NCBI GenBank assembly: GCA_017437785.1
Contig: JAFRXH010000088.1
Span: 36,003-100,002, forward strand
Source: Lachnospiraceae bacterium
GTDB lineage: Bacteria; Bacillota; Clostridia; Lachnospirales; Lachnospiraceae
DNA: 64,000 bases
Direction of reading: 5' to 3'
The position numbers and the translations under genes are program-made. This document shows positions 8,425 through 18,489 of this stretch, piece by piece. The notes under the pieces are model-generated. The model was not told the origin of the DNA and ran no database searches. It worked only from the letters and a program-made list of their open reading frames with translations. The first letter of the stretch is position 1; each line of letters begins with the position of its first letter.

Positions 8425-9797
8425 TGGCAGTATCTAAGAAAAAGACAGTCTTTTTCTGCAAAGAATGCGGCAATGAATCCGCCAAGTGGATGGGGCAGTG
8501 CCCCGCCTGCCACGCATGGAACAGCTTTGTCGAGCAGGAGCTTAAGTCAGCGCCGGCGGGATCGCCGCGAATGAAGCAGCCCGGTCAGGTGCCAAAACCC
8601 ACGTCCATTTCCGAGCTATCCCTGAGTGAAGAGGACAGGGTGAGCAGCGGCATAGCGGAATTGGACCGTGTTCTCGGAGGCGGTGTGGTGCCCGGCAGTA
8701 TGATACTGGTGGGTGGTGATCCCGGCATAGGAAAATCCACGCTGCTGCTTCAGGCATGCAGGGAGATGGCGGCAAAAGGGCAGAAGCTCATATATATATC
8801 CGGAGAGGAATCCTTAAAGCAGATACGTATGCGGGCCGACAGGCTGGGGACCTTTACCGGGGATCTTAAGCTTTTGTGCGAGACCGATCTTAACGTCATA
8901 GGCGATATATTACGCAGTGAAAGACCGGATATCGTTATCATAGATTCGATACAGACGATGTATAACGAGGAAGTGAGCGGTACACCCGGAAGCGTATCAC
9001 AGGTCAGGGAATCAACGGCTGTGCTTTTGCAGCTTTCAAAATCTCTGGGCATATCGATCTTCATCGTCGGACATGTTACCAAGGAAGGAACGGTCGCAGG
9101 TCCCAGGATACTTGAACATATGGTTGATACGGTGCTGTATTTTGAAGGTGACAGACATGCATCCTACCGTGTGCTCAGAGGCGTTAAGAACCGCTTTGGT
9201 TCCACCAATGAGATAGGTGTCTTCGAGATGTTTGAAGGCGGGCTTAGGGAAGTTTCCAATCCGTCCGAATATCTCTTATCCGGCCGGCCCGAAAATGCCA
9301 GCGGTACGGTTACAGCCTGTTCCATAGAGGGTACCAGACCCATACTTCTGGAGATACAGGCACTTGTGTGCCAGACGGGCTTCGGTATACCGCGCAGGCA
9401 GTCGTCAGGTGCGGATCTTAACAGGATAAACCTGCTTATCGCTGTACTTGAAAAGCGGCTTGGACTTAAACTGGGAATGTGCGATGCCTATGTGAATATT
9501 GCAGGCGGTATGCGTATCGTTGAACCGGCGCTGGATCTGGCAATAGCTATGGCTGTTGTATCGAGCTTTATGAATATAGCGGTAAATGACCGGCTGCTTG
9601 CTTTCGGAGAGGTGGGACTCTCAGGGGAAGTAAGAGGTGTAAGTCAGAGCGAGCAGCGCATCAGGGAAGCTGCCAAACTGGGATATAAAGAATGTGTGCT
9701 GCCTCGTGTGAGTGCGGCAAGGATAGGCGAAATAAAGGGTATAAGGCTTTATCCCGTGGATAGTGTACGGGATGCCATAGCCCTTATAAAAAAATAA
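8424..9797 (+). CDS. radA: DNA repair protein RadA (Sms)
   Basis: 457 residues, the usual RadA length. An N-terminal four-cysteine zinc finger (C12, C15, C26, C29), a RecA-like core with Walker [11 protein letters not shown] at 97-106, the RadA-specific KNRFG motif at 255-259, and a C-terminal Lon-protease-like fold. RadA promotes branch migration and processing of recombination intermediates. The clpC-radA neighbourhood is classical for Firmicutes. Its start overlaps the stop of the preceding small gene by one base. Confidence 0.97.
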   Translation: MAVSKKKTVFFCKECGNESAKWMGQCPACHAWNSFVEQELKSAPAGSPRMKQPGQVPKPTSISELSLSEEDRVSSGIAELDRVLGGGVVPGSMILVGGDPGIGKSTLLLQACREMAAKGQKLIYISGEESLKQIRMRADRLGTFTGDLKLLCETDLNVIGDILRSERPDIVIIDSIQTMYNEEVSGTPGSVSQVRESTAVLLQLSKSLGISIFIVGHVTKEGTVAGPRILEHMVDTVLYFEGDRHASYRVLRGVKNRFGSTNEIGVFEMFEGGLREVSNPSEYLLSGRPENASGTVTACSIEGTRPILLEIQALVCQTGFGIPRRQSSGADLNRINLLIAVLEKRLGLKLGMCDAYVNIAGGMRIVEPALDLAIAMAVVSSFMNIAVNDRLLAFGEVGLSGEVRGVSQSEQRIREAAKLGYKECVLPRVSAARIGEIKGIRLYPVDSVRDAIALIKK

Positions 9798-9825
9798 ATC
9801 ATTTAAAGAAAGAAGGAGTAAAGAA

Positions 9826-10338
9826 ATGGCACTGTTGGATAAATGGCGAGCTATGGCCTATGACACAAAGAATAACGACAAGGCAAAGATACAGAGGCTT
9901 TGGGACGATTATTTTAAACAGGAGAAGAGGGTATATCAGGAACTGCTTAAGAATCCCGATGAAGAAGTGACGGGAACCGTTGCACAGCTGGCTGAGAAAT
10001 ATGATCTTTCGATCATGTATATGACGGCTTTCCTTGACGGTATAGATGAGAGCCTTAAAGTGAAGAACCCCATCGAAGAGATGGAAGAGGATACGAATGT
10101 AAGCCTTGCTTTTGATAAGGAAAAGCTCTACATGAACATGGTAGATGCAAAGGCGGACTGGCTCTATAACTTAAGCGAGTGGGATGCTATATTCAGCCCC
10201 GAAAAGAGAGATGAGCTTTATAAAGCAGGAAAGAATTTAAATACCGTTAAGCACGAGACTCCCAAGATCTATCCTAACGATCCCTGTCCCTGCGGCAGTG
10301 GAAAGAAGTATAAAAAGTGCTGCGGAAAGAACGCATAA
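9826..10338 (+). CDS. SEC-C motif protein
   Basis: 170 residues. The last 22 residues form a complete SEC-C zinc motif ([18 protein letters not shown]), the metal-binding tail also found on SecA. The rest is helical and acidic and has no recognised domain. GAAGGAG precedes the ATG. A short hairpin with GGATCC arms lies between it and the next gene. SEC-C tails usually mediate metal-dependent protein contacts; the partner here is not evident. Confidence 0.85.
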   Translation: MALLDKWRAMAYDTKNNDKAKIQRLWDDYFKQEKRVYQELLKNPDEEVTGTVAQLAEKYDLSIMYMTAFLDGIDESLKVKNPIEEMEEDTNVSLAFDKEKLYMNMVDAKADWLYNLSEWDAIFSPEKRDELYKAGKNLNTVKHETPKIYPNDPCPCGSGKKYKKCCGKNA

Positions 10339-10392
10339 AAAGATTGGCGGATCCGTTTCGTGGATCCATATATGAAAGAAGGTTGAGCGAAA

Positions 10393-11526
10393 ATGACTAA
10401 GATCGAAGTTATATCAGGTTTTTTAGGTGCAGGAAAGACGACTCTTATACAGAAGCTTTTAAAAGAAGCCTGGGCAGGAGAGCAGGTAGTGCTCATTGAA
10501 AACGAGTTCGGCGAGATAGGTATAGACGGCGGATTCTTAAAAGAAGCAGGTGTGGAGATAACCGAGATGAATTCGGGCTGTATCTGCTGTTCGCTTGTGG
10601 GAGATTTCGGTACGGCGCTTAAGGATGTTATGAAGAGATTTACTCCCGACCGTATCGTGATCGAGCCTTCGGGTGTGGGCAAGCTCTCGGATGTGGTACG
10701 TGCCATTCAGACTGCGGGACTGGGCGATGATGTCGTGCTTAATTCCGCGATAGTGGTAGTTGACGCCACTAAGTGCAAACTGTATATCAAGAATTTCGGT
10801 GAGTTCTTCATCAATCAGGTTGAGCATGCCGGAACCATTATATTAAGCCGTACAGGCAATATCAGTGATGACAAGCTCAAGACTGCGCTTGAACTTTTAA
10901 GACAGCATAATGATAAAGCTACCATAATCACCACGCCTTGGGAGCAGATAAGCGGACAGTCCATCAAGGAGACTATGGAGGGCGTTGATCTGCTTGATGA
11001 GCTCCTTAAGGAAGTAATGGAGCATCATCACGATGACGAAGAGTGTGATGATCCCGAGTGTGAATGCCACCACCATCATCACCACGACGATGATGAAGAT
11101 GAGCATGAGCATGAACATCATCACCATCATCATGACGATGATGACGAAGATGAGCATGAACATCATCACCACCATCACGATGACGACGATGATGAGCATG
11201 AGCAACATCATCATGATCACGAGCACGGACATCACCATCATCATCATGCAGATGAAGTATTTGGAAGCTGGGGAATGGAGACAGCATCCAAGTATACAAA
11301 GGATGAGATCGAAGGCTTCTTAAGCAAACTGGGCGATGCGCTCACATACGGAATGGTTCTGCGCGCAAAGGGTATGGTGCCCGCATCTGACGGCAGCTGG
11401 ATATATTTTGATTATGTGCCCGGCGAGTCAAATGTACGTGCAGGTTCACCCCAGCCTACAGGCAAGTTTTGTGTGATAGGTTCCAAGCTTAACGAGGAAG
11501 AATTAGAGGAGCTGTTTAAGAAATGA
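10393..11526 (+). CDS. COG0523/CobW-type metallochaperone GTPase with long histidine-rich loop
   Basis: 377 residues. G1 loop GFLGAGKTT at 9-17, the COG0523 signature GCICC at 62-66, a switch segment EPSG, and a C-terminal CobW_C domain (about 290-377). Between the two domains, residues 211-286 are almost only His, Asp and Glu, a metal-sensing or metal-storing loop. Members of this family deliver Zn or other metals to client enzymes at the cost of GTP. It overlaps the next GTPase gene by four bases (ATGA). No Zur-like operator was identified upstream by eye. Which metal and client are involved cannot be told. Confidence 0.9.
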   Translation: MTKIEVISGFLGAGKTTLIQKLLKEAWAGEQVVLIENEFGEIGIDGGFLKEAGVEITEMNSGCICCSLVGDFGTALKDVMKRFTPDRIVIEPSGVGKLSDVVRAIQTAGLGDDVVLNSAIVVVDATKCKLYIKNFGEFFINQVEHAGTIILSRTGNISDDKLKTALELLRQHNDKATIITTPWEQISGQSIKETMEGVDLLDELLKEVMEHHHDDEECDDPECECHHHHHHDDDEDEHEHEHHHHHHDDDDEDEHEHHHHHHDDDDDEHEQHHHDHEHGHHHHHHADEVFGSWGMETASKYTKDEIEGFLSKLGDALTYGMVLRAKGMVPASDGSWIYFDYVPGESNVRAGSPQPTGKFCVIGSKLNEEELEELFKK

Positions 11527-12455
11527 AACCGGTATATATGATCAATGGCTTTCTTGAGAGCGGAAAGACCAGCTTTATCAACTTCACGATCCAGCAGCCT
11601 TATTTCCAGATCAAGGGGCTTACGCTTCTGATACTGTGCGAGGAAGGCGAAGAGGAATATGATGAAAAGATCCTTAAGGCTGCAAAGACCGAAGTAAGGG
11701 TGATAGAGGATGAAGCAGACTTTAATGCAGCTAATCTTATAGCGATTGAAAAGGAGCTTAATCCCGAGCGTATAATCATCGAGTATAACGGCGTGTGGAA
11801 TGTAAAGAATATGAAACTGCCTTTCCACTGGAATGTGGAACAGCAGATCACACTTATCGATGCATCTACCTTCCCTACATACTACAGCAACATGAAATCC
11901 ATGGTTGCGGAGATGATAAGGAAATCCGAGCTCATTATCTTTAACCGCTGCGACAATGTTATGGATAATCTGGGAAGCTACAGGAGAAATGTTAAAGCTG
12001 TCAATGCTTCGGCGGATGTCATATTCGAGAACAAAGACGGAGAGATAAACGAGATATTCGAGGAGGATCTTCCTTATGATCTTAAGTCGGATAAGATAGT
12101 CCTTGACGATCAGTCCTACGGCATCTGGTACATGGATGTAATGGACCATATCGAGCGATACAGCGGAAAGACTATAGAGTTTGTTGCTATGGTCATGAAG
12201 CCGAAGGGATTTGAAGCAGATGCCTTTGTACCCGGACGTATGGCAATGACATGCTGTGCCGAGGACATGGCTTTCCTTGGATACGTCTGCAAATATGCGG
12301 GAGCCGATAAGCTTAAGGACCGTGACTGGGTAAAGGTCAGCGGTAAGTTAAAAAAGGAATTCCGAAAGGATTACAAGGGAGAAGGGCCGGTTATCTATGC
12401 GGAAAAGGTTGAGAGTACGCAGCGTCCGGCTAATGAAGTGATAGGATTTAATTGA
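11523..12455 (+). CDS. Second CobW-like GTPase, lacking the CxCC metal motif
   Basis: 310 residues. A degenerate but credible G1 loop GFLESGKTS (9-17) opens the protein and FNRCDNV resembles the G4 motif. The metal-binding CxCC of COG0523 proteins is missing: only one Cys (LILCEEGEEE) is found in that region. A C-terminal domain of CobW_C size follows. It starts inside the stop codon of the first GTPase and its stop shares a base with the next gene, so the two GTPases are probably made together and may act as a pair. Function unknown. Confidence 0.8.
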   Translation: MKPVYMINGFLESGKTSFINFTIQQPYFQIKGLTLLILCEEGEEEYDEKILKAAKTEVRVIEDEADFNAANLIAIEKELNPERIIIEYNGVWNVKNMKLPFHWNVEQQITLIDASTFPTYYSNMKSMVAEMIRKSELIIFNRCDNVMDNLGSYRRNVKAVNASADVIFENKDGEINEIFEEDLPYDLKSDKIVLDDQSYGIWYMDVMDHIERYSGKTIEFVAMVMKPKGFEADAFVPGRMAMTCCAEDMAFLGYVCKYAGADKLKDRDWVKVSGKLKKEFRKDYKGEGPVIYAEKVESTQRPANEVIGFN

Positions 12456-14785
12456 TGTCGGAAAGTAAGGGTAATAAATACAGCAGGTCATTGGTATTTG
12501 CGGCCACGGGTTTTTTATTCATTCTTTTTCTGATACTCTGGTACAAACAGTATACCTGTTTTAATTACGGCGAAGGCGGTCTTTATATGGACCGCCTTAA
12601 GCTTGCTGTGATAACGGGCGCTGCTGCGTTAGCATTTTTATCGCTTGCCGGAGCTATAGTATCGCTGGGCGCTTTTGCAAAAGCCGGAAAGACTTTCGGT
12701 GCATGCTTCTTCGGATTGGCATGCGTATGTTCTGTGGATGCGGTGGTAATGGGGATGATAGAGGAAGTCTCCTATATGTGCCCTGTGTTTACTGTAGCAG
12801 GGGTCTTTACGGCATTGGCAGCAACATTCCTCTATATGGACGATAAAGCACAGAGGCAGGGGAATACTGCAGCGGGGGCGATAGCGGCCGCTGCAGTGCT
12901 TGGCATGGCACTTTTTTTCCTTATGCTGTCGATACCGGATGGTACGCTTTTGGCTTATGTTTGCGGAGGCAAGTATTCGCTCACACGTATCGCGGGCTTT
13001 TGCAGCTGCTTTGGTCTTTTTATCCTTCTGTTCCTGCTTTTTGCGCTGAAGCGCTTAATGCCTTCTGTTACGGCGTTTCTTAAAGACTTTGCGGACAGTC
13101 TTTTTTTCCTGCCGTCTATGATACTGATACTTATCTGCCTTATGAGAGGGCAGTTTTCATATTTCTTTGAGAACGCACCGGTTTTTGTTAAGCTGATATC
13201 TGCAGCTGCCGTGGCGGCTCTGCTTTTCTTTGGGAGGAAGCTTTTTAACAAAGATCTCAGGCTGCCCCGCTTTGTTTTTGTATTATACTACGGCCTTATC
13301 TTAAGTCTGGTCTTTGCGCAGCACTGCATAATCAACTTCTGGGGCGGGGAAGTGGGTGACTTAAGGCACACGGGCATATTCTACAGGCCTTTGTATATAG
13401 TTGATAAGTTCCTTCCTTTCGGGGGGAAGAATATGGATATCTACGGTCATTACGCTTTGTTCTATAAGCCGTTTTTAATGATCTTCGGTAATAACATGCG
13501 TACGGTGGGAACAGTGACCGCAGTTGTGGCAGCTCTTTCGATGTTGTTTATCCTGTTGATAATGCATGCTTTGATCCGCAGCGATATCCTGAAAATATTT
13601 GGCGGCTTTATTCTGGTCAACGCCATAACCATCCCATGGCTTTATCTGCAGAATTTTCCCTGCCGTTTTTTATTCCCGGCTATGATACTGTATTTCATAT
13701 TGCGTATGGATACGGCTGCATACGGAAATCACGAAGGCAGCAAAGTCAGTCATCCTGAGGGCAGCGGCAAAGTCAGTCATCCTGAGGGCGTCAGCAAAGT
13801 CAGTCATCCTGAGGGCGTCAGCCCGAAGGATCTTCCCCGGCGTGTCGCAGGCTGCATTCTCTGCATGCTTGCCACACTGTGGAATACCGAAACAGGAGCC
13901 GTATGCGCACTCAGCTTTTCCGTCTATATCGCATTAAAAAAATGTGAAGGCAAAAAGCTCAAGGAACTGATTGCAGCCTTATTAAAAGAAGTCCCGTTTA
14001 TGGGACTCGAAATTCTGGCGGCTTTTGGCATCACAGCTTTATATAACCTGGCGGCAAAGAGCTTTGGAACAGCCGCATGGGGGATATTTTCAAGATCATC
14101 CGAGATTTTCGTTGTTGATCATGTGACTACCGGAAGTAACGGTATCTTAAGGTGGAGCAATGCTCCCTGGCTGTATATAATGATACTCTTTATGATACTG
14201 ACGGGTGTGCTGCTTTACAGGCTGGGCCTGGCGGATACAGGTAAAGAAGGTATCATCACAGCGCATAAGTATGACAGGGTATATATCTGCGCACTCCTGA
14301 TGAGCCTGGGATACTTTGTATACTGGATGACAAGACCGGAGGAATACGCGATAATCGCTGCGCCGCTTGCGATGATACTGCTTGTGCTTTATGAAAAATT
14401 GTCCGGCCGTAAAGACAAACCTTCAATAACGGCACTTATCATATTATCGCTGGCTCTTACGGCGTATGTGGGAAGCAGTGGTGTGACCATAGGCGCGCTT
14501 AGCGATAAGCTGGGTACTGATAAAGTGATGAGTGCATCTGCGATCGAAGATGATATAAAGAACTTTGAACTTAACGTACCTAAAGATTGTTACGGATATA
14601 CCTATGGCCTGCCTATGATATATATGCAGCTGGGCTGGGACATACGCTTTGACCGCTATGTCAGCATAGATGCAGAGGATTCGATGATAAGCGACGATCC
14701 CGGGCTTGAGATAGAGGGGATGAGCGTATCTAAGACTGTAAGTGTAGGAAAGACCGATTATTATTTGTATGAGAGAGTCAGATAA
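12455..14785 (+). CDS. Large polytopic membrane protein, probable GT-C/YfhO-like glycosyltransferase
   Basis: 776 residues from the ATG at 12455; a TTG one codon earlier is also possible. About a dozen or more hydrophobic helices alternate with short loops through residue 680, followed by a soluble C-terminal part of about 90 residues. No catalytic motif is certain. Position is the main clue: it lies next to a flippase and a polyprenol-phosphate-type GT2, the set seen in three-component glycosylation systems (CsbB/YfhO type), where the large membrane protein moves the sugar to the acceptor outside the cell. An in-frame run of three 27-base repeats encodes KVSHPEG units in one loop. Start overlaps the GTPase stop. 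Confidence 0.6.
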   Translation: MSESKGNKYSRSLVFAATGFLFILFLILWYKQYTCFNYGEGGLYMDRLKLAVITGAAALAFLSLAGAIVSLGAFAKAGKTFGACFFGLACVCSVDAVVMGMIEEVSYMCPVFTVAGVFTALAATFLYMDDKAQRQGNTAAGAIAAAAVLGMALFFLMLSIPDGTLLAYVCGGKYSLTRIAGFCSCFGLFILLFLLFALKRLMPSVTAFLKDFADSLFFLPSMILILICLMRGQFSYFFENAPVFVKLISAAAVAALLFFGRKLFNKDLRLPRFVFVLYYGLILSLVFAQHCIINFWGGEVGDLRHTGIFYRPLYIVDKFLPFGGKNMDIYGHYALFYKPFLMIFGNNMRTVGTVTAVVAALSMLFILLIMHALIRSDILKIFGGFILVNAITIPWLYLQNFPCRFLFPAMILYFILRMDTAAYGNHEGSKVSHPEGSGKVSHPEGVSKVSHPEGVSPKDLPRRVAGCILCMLATLWNTETGAVCALSFSVYIALKKCEGKKLKELIAALLKEVPFMGLEILAAFGITALYNLAAKSFGTAAWGIFSRSSEIFVVDHVTTGSNGILRWSNAPWLYIMILFMILTGVLLYRLGLADTGKEGIITAHKYDRVYICALLMSLGYFVYWMTRPEEYAIIAAPLAMILLVLYEKLSGRKDKPSITALIILSLALTAYVGSSGVTIGALSDKLGTDKVMSASAIEDDIKNFELNVPKDCYGYTYGLPMIYMQLGWDIRFDRYVSIDAEDSMISDDPGLEIEGMSVSKTVSVGKTDYYLYERVR
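13742..13822 (+). repeat. Three in-frame 27-base tandem repeats inside the polytopic membrane protein gene
   Basis: Units 13742-13768, 13769-13795 and 13796-13822; units two and three are identical and unit one differs at the last six bases. Each contains GTCATCCTGAGGG and encodes KVSHPEG plus two residues. The run is followed by CCGAAGGATCTT. The combination resembles a dispersed repeat seen in many bacteria (GTCATCCTGAG...CGAAGGATCT), here kept in frame. Confidence 0.9.
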
Positions 14786-16236
14786 TGCCCGATAAAGCAA
14801 GCAAACAGGAACTGAATAAAAAGGCAGCCAGGGCGGGATTCTTTTTCGTCTTTATGCAGATGCTGGTAAGGGGTGTCACCTTTCTTCTGACACCTGTTTA
14901 TACGCGTCTGGTTTCCAAGGCGCAGTACGGTGAGCTGAGAGTCTATGAATCATGGCTTCTGATAATAGTGCCCGTAATGTCTTTATCTTTATACAGGAGC
15001 ATAGAGAGGGCCAAATACGACCATGAAGATGATTTTGATCATTATGTTTCTTCGGTGGTCATGTGCTCGTATATAAGCATCATCATCTGCGTATCCGTGA
15101 TCAGCCTGTTTTTCTTTAAGCTGTTTACCGATAGGACGGATATGGATCTTCTGATGTATATCTATATGATATTCTATACCTTTGCCTATACGGCTACACT
15201 TTCCTTCCAGCGCCGGGAAAAGCAGATGATGAGATATAAAGCAAACACCGCTGCATCGGCGCTTATGATGATCCCTGCAGTGCTGCTTTCGATAGCGCTC
15301 TTATATTGGGGCAATATAAATAACATGAAAGATTCGCTGGTCGATCTGCGTATAATAGGCTATTTCAGCCCGCAGATAATTGGAGGACTGATACTGGCAG
15401 TTATCATGTTTAAGCAGGGCGGTGCGAAGCCTGATATCTCCTATTGGAAATATGCCGTTGCCTACAGTCTGCCGCTCATCCCGGAAACCTTATCCATTCA
15501 GATAATGAACCAGGCAGATAAGATCATGGTAAAGAATATGACCGGAGCGGAAAATGCCGGGGCATTCTCATTGGCGACTACCGTATCTTTCATCATATGG
15601 ATAGTGGAGGATGCAGTGTGGGGAGCCTGGCAGCCATGGCTTTACGAAAAGATAAACAGAGGAGAGGATAAGGATATCAAAAAGCCCTGGTATACCATAG
15701 TCGGTGTATTTGCCTTTTTTTCCTGGGCGCTGGTCGTATTCGGCCCCGAACTTATCATCATCCTGGGAGGAAAGAAATATGCAGATGCGGTCTATCTGGT
15801 CGCACCGATGGTGACGGGTACGCTTTTCAGGTTCTTCAGCAATATCTTTTCCGCCATAGAGAATTACGAAAAGAAGACGGTTTTCTGCGGCATAGGGACT
15901 GTGTGTGCCATGATACTAAATATTGTGTTGAACTATTACTTCATAGGGCACTTCGGATATCAGGCGGCGGCTTTTACCACAGCTGCAAGCTATCTGTGCC
16001 TCCTGATCATTCAGGGCATACTGGAATCGCTGGTTTGCGGCAGGCGCATAGTATCGCTGGGACTTATGAGCCTTATATGTGCGGTGCTGTTTGGCGTTAA
16101 TCTGCTAAGTATATATTTATATGACTTAAATTGGTATATACGGTGGATTTTTTTCGCTTTTGTTAGTATAATACTATATGTTGTGTTCCGTAAGAGATTA
16201 AACGGGCTTATAAGTCTGTTGTTGAAAAGGCGTTGA
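14785..16236 (+). CDS. Wzx/MATE-like polysaccharide flippase
   Basis: 483 residues, about 14 membrane helices, the size and layout of oligosaccharide flippases (polysaccharide biosynthesis protein family). The N-terminal RGVTFLLTPVYTRL segment is typical of that family. It probably moves an undecaprenyl-linked sugar or oligosaccharide to the outer face of the membrane. The ATG overlaps the stop of the preceding gene (TAATG), and a GT2 starts one base after its own stop, which ties the three genes into one pathway. Confidence 0.88.
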   Translation: MPDKASKQELNKKAARAGFFFVFMQMLVRGVTFLLTPVYTRLVSKAQYGELRVYESWLLIIVPVMSLSLYRSIERAKYDHEDDFDHYVSSVVMCSYISIIICVSVISLFFFKLFTDRTDMDLLMYIYMIFYTFAYTATLSFQRREKQMMRYKANTAASALMMIPAVLLSIALLYWGNINNMKDSLVDLRIIGYFSPQIIGGLILAVIMFKQGGAKPDISYWKYAVAYSLPLIPETLSIQIMNQADKIMVKNMTGAENAGAFSLATTVSFIIWIVEDAVWGAWQPWLYEKINRGEDKDIKKPWYTIVGVFAFFSWALVVFGPELIIILGGKKYADAVYLVAPMVTGTLFRFFSNIFSAIENYEKKTVFCGIGTVCAMILNIVLNYYFIGHFGYQAAAFTTAASYLCLLIIQGILESLVCGRRIVSLGLMSLICAVLFGVNLLSIYLYDLNWYIRWIFFAFVSIILYVVFRKRLNGLISLLLKRR

Positions 16237-16237
16237 T

Positions 16238-17185
16238 ATGTTGGTATCTGTTTGTATACCCTGTTACAGATCGGCCAAAACACTTCCTGTAGTGGTACAG
16301 AACATAAAGGAGGTGTTTGAGACCATGGAGGAGGATTACCAGATAGTCCTGGTAAACGACGGCTCCCCGGATAATACCTTTGGTGAGATACTTAAGCTGT
16401 GCAGGGAAGATGATAAAATAACCGGAGTTAACCTGACAAGGAATTACGGGCAGGCTTCGGCAAAGCTGGCTGCATTAAGACAGGCAAAAGGTGACTATGT
16501 CGTATTTATGGATGACGACGGACAGCATCCTGCAGAAGGCATACCTCTGCTCATTGGCAGGCTGAAGGAAGGGTATGATGTAGTCTATGCCGATTTCAAA
16601 AAGAAAAAGCACAGCCTGTTTAAGCGCATGACCAGCAGCATGCATAATGCGATAGCGGAATTTATGGGGAACAAACCCAAAGGGATAAAACGTTCCTCTT
16701 TTACGGCGTGGACCAGACCTGTGGTGGACGCGATGATCACATATAAGAGTCCCTTTGTATCCATAGGTTCATTCCTTATGTCGGTGACCACAAAGTACGC
16801 AAATGTAGAGGTTGAACATAAGGAACGTATAGAAGGCAAATCCGGATACACGCTTAAGAAGCTTTTTAAACTGTGGCTGAACATATTTATCAGTTTTTCG
16901 ATGATGCCTCTGCGTATGGCTACATATCTGGGCTTTTTGTTCTCGGGAGTCGGTTTTATCGGGATCATATATTTATTTGTCAGAAAGCTGGTACACCCCA
17001 CTAAGGTTGCAGGTTATACCAGTACCATGATCACGGTGCTGTTCATGAGCGGCGTCATAATGCTGATACTGGGAGTTATGGGTGAATATCTGGGAAGGAT
17101 ATATATGACGGTGAGCGGCATGCCGCAGTTTTACGTCAGAGAGGTGATCAATGGAAAAGACGATAACGAAAAGCTTCCTGGATGA
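16238..17185 (+). CDS. Family 2 glycosyltransferase, polyprenol-phosphate type with C-terminal membrane anchor
   Basis: 315 residues. GT2 features: VSVCIPCYRSAKTL at the start, LVNDGSPDNT, and the DXD-type MDDDGQHP near residue 92. Two membrane helices at about 224-245 and 263-285 follow, as in DPM1/GtrB/ArnC-type enzymes that load one sugar onto undecaprenyl phosphate. With the flippase and the large membrane protein it fits a three-component glycosylation system. The last 35 bases overlap the next gene. Confidence 0.88.
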   Translation: MLVSVCIPCYRSAKTLPVVVQNIKEVFETMEEDYQIVLVNDGSPDNTFGEILKLCREDDKITGVNLTRNYGQASAKLAALRQAKGDYVVFMDDDGQHPAEGIPLLIGRLKEGYDVVYADFKKKKHSLFKRMTSSMHNAIAEFMGNKPKGIKRSSFTAWTRPVVDAMITYKSPFVSIGSFLMSVTTKYANVEVEHKERIEGKSGYTLKKLFKLWLNIFISFSMMPLRMATYLGFLFSGVGFIGIIYLFVRKLVHPTKVAGYTSTMITVLFMSGVIMLILGVMGEYLGRIYMTVSGMPQFYVREVINGKDDNEKLPG

Positions 17186-18479
17186 AATGCGTAAATTTGC
17201 CGCTCAGCTGCCGGATCAGGAAGTACGCAGACAGGCTAAGCTATGTCTGGCCGATCATCTGGGCTGCGCATTCCTGGGGGCAAAGCTTACGGAAGGGATG
17301 TTTGATACCGAAGACGGGGATGTCCCTTTGATCGGAAGAAATAAAAAGAGCAGCATGCATACGGCGGCTCTTATAAACGGTATTTCAGCACATTATATCG
17401 AACTGGATGACGGACAGCGTTTTGCCATGCTGCATCCGGGTGCGCCGGTGATAAGTGCACTGATATCGGCAGCCTCTCATTACGCTATGGATGGAGAGAG
17501 CTTTTTAAGAGGCATCATCACCGGTTATGAGGCAACTATAAGACTGGGAGCAGCGATACAGCCCGGACATAAACTGAAGGGTTTTCATGCCACAGGAAGC
17601 TGCGGAACGATGGGAGCAGCGCTTGGGATAGCAGCCGCTCTTGGGCTTAAAGAAGAGGAATGGGACGCTGTTTTCTGTGCAGCGGCATCTGATGCGTGCG
17701 GACTGCTTCAGCTTATCGACGACGGTTCGGAGCTTAAGCCGTATAATATAGGGCGTGCCGCTGCAGCGGCTGTAAACGCCGTAATAACAGGCAGATCCGG
17801 TCTTAAGGGACCTTCGGATGTGCTGGGCGGTAAGAGAGGTTTCTTTGCAGCAATGTGTGCCGATGTCGATGAGAACAGACTGCTTAACGGTTTTGACGGC
17901 GGCTATGCCATAAAGACGATCTACCGTAAGCCCTATGCGGCCTGCCGGCATACACACGCGGCTATAGAAGGCGTGCTTAAACTGCGTGAGCAGTATTCAC
18001 TTATACCGGATGATACCGAGAGCATAGAGATAAGGACCTATGGTCTGGCTATAAAGGGGCATGAGCATACAGAGATAAAGGGTGCCGGATCGGCTAAGAT
18101 GAGCATGCCTTATTCGGTCGCAGCAGCCCTTAAATACGGCTGTGTGAATTATACGCAATATGATAAGGAATGCCTTGAAGACGAAGAGATCGCCGCTTTG
18201 ATGAAACGTGTAGTGATCAAAGAAGATCCTGAACTTTCGGCTTTAGTACCTGATAAGAGGGCAGCCATAGTAAGTATCTTAAGCGGCGGGGATACCTTAA
18301 GCTGCAGGGTGGACTATCCCAGGGGTGAACCGGAAAACCCGGTGAGCGCTTTGGAGATCAAAGATAAATATCTTTCATTGATGGATGCTGCGGGAACGGA
18401 GCGTGAGAGAAGTGAAGAGATATACGGATCGGCAATGAATGTAGAGAGCAGCTTAAGCGGGCTGCTGGCATTGTTATAA
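17151..18479 (+). CDS. MmgE/PrpD family protein (2-methylcitrate dehydratase-like)
   Basis: 442 residues, normal for the family. Visible: GCAFLGA near the start, SCGTMGAALGIAAALGL in the middle (about 147-163) and KPYAACRHTHAAIEG (about 261-275), the family active-site region. Relatives dehydrate or isomerise methylcitrate, aconitate or itaconate-type acids without an iron-sulfur cluster. There is no methylcitrate synthase or PrpB here, so propionate breakdown is unlikely. Its place among acid-modifying enzymes suggests synthesis of a special carboxylic acid. AGAGAGGTG precedes the ATG, inside the GT2 gene. Confidence 0.85.
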   Translation: MEKTITKSFLDEMRKFAAQLPDQEVRRQAKLCLADHLGCAFLGAKLTEGMFDTEDGDVPLIGRNKKSSMHTAALINGISAHYIELDDGQRFAMLHPGAPVISALISAASHYAMDGESFLRGIITGYEATIRLGAAIQPGHKLKGFHATGSCGTMGAALGIAAALGLKEEEWDAVFCAAASDACGLLQLIDDGSELKPYNIGRAAAAAVNAVITGRSGLKGPSDVLGGKRGFFAAMCADVDENRLLNGFDGGYAIKTIYRKPYAACRHTHAAIEGVLKLREQYSLIPDDTESIEIRTYGLAIKGHEHTEIKGAGSAKMSMPYSVAAALKYGCVNYTQYDKECLEDEEIAALMKRVVIKEDPELSALVPDKRAAIVSILSGGDTLSCRVDYPRGEPENPVSALEIKDKYLSLMDAAGTERERSEEIYGSAMNVESSLSGLLALL

Positions 18480-18489
18480 AGGAGATATG

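Noticed and set aside
10897-11323. Met/Ile/His-rich open frames overlapping the His loop of the CobW-like gene
   Set aside because: They arise from CAT/GAT codon repeats of the real gene read in other frames or on the other strand.
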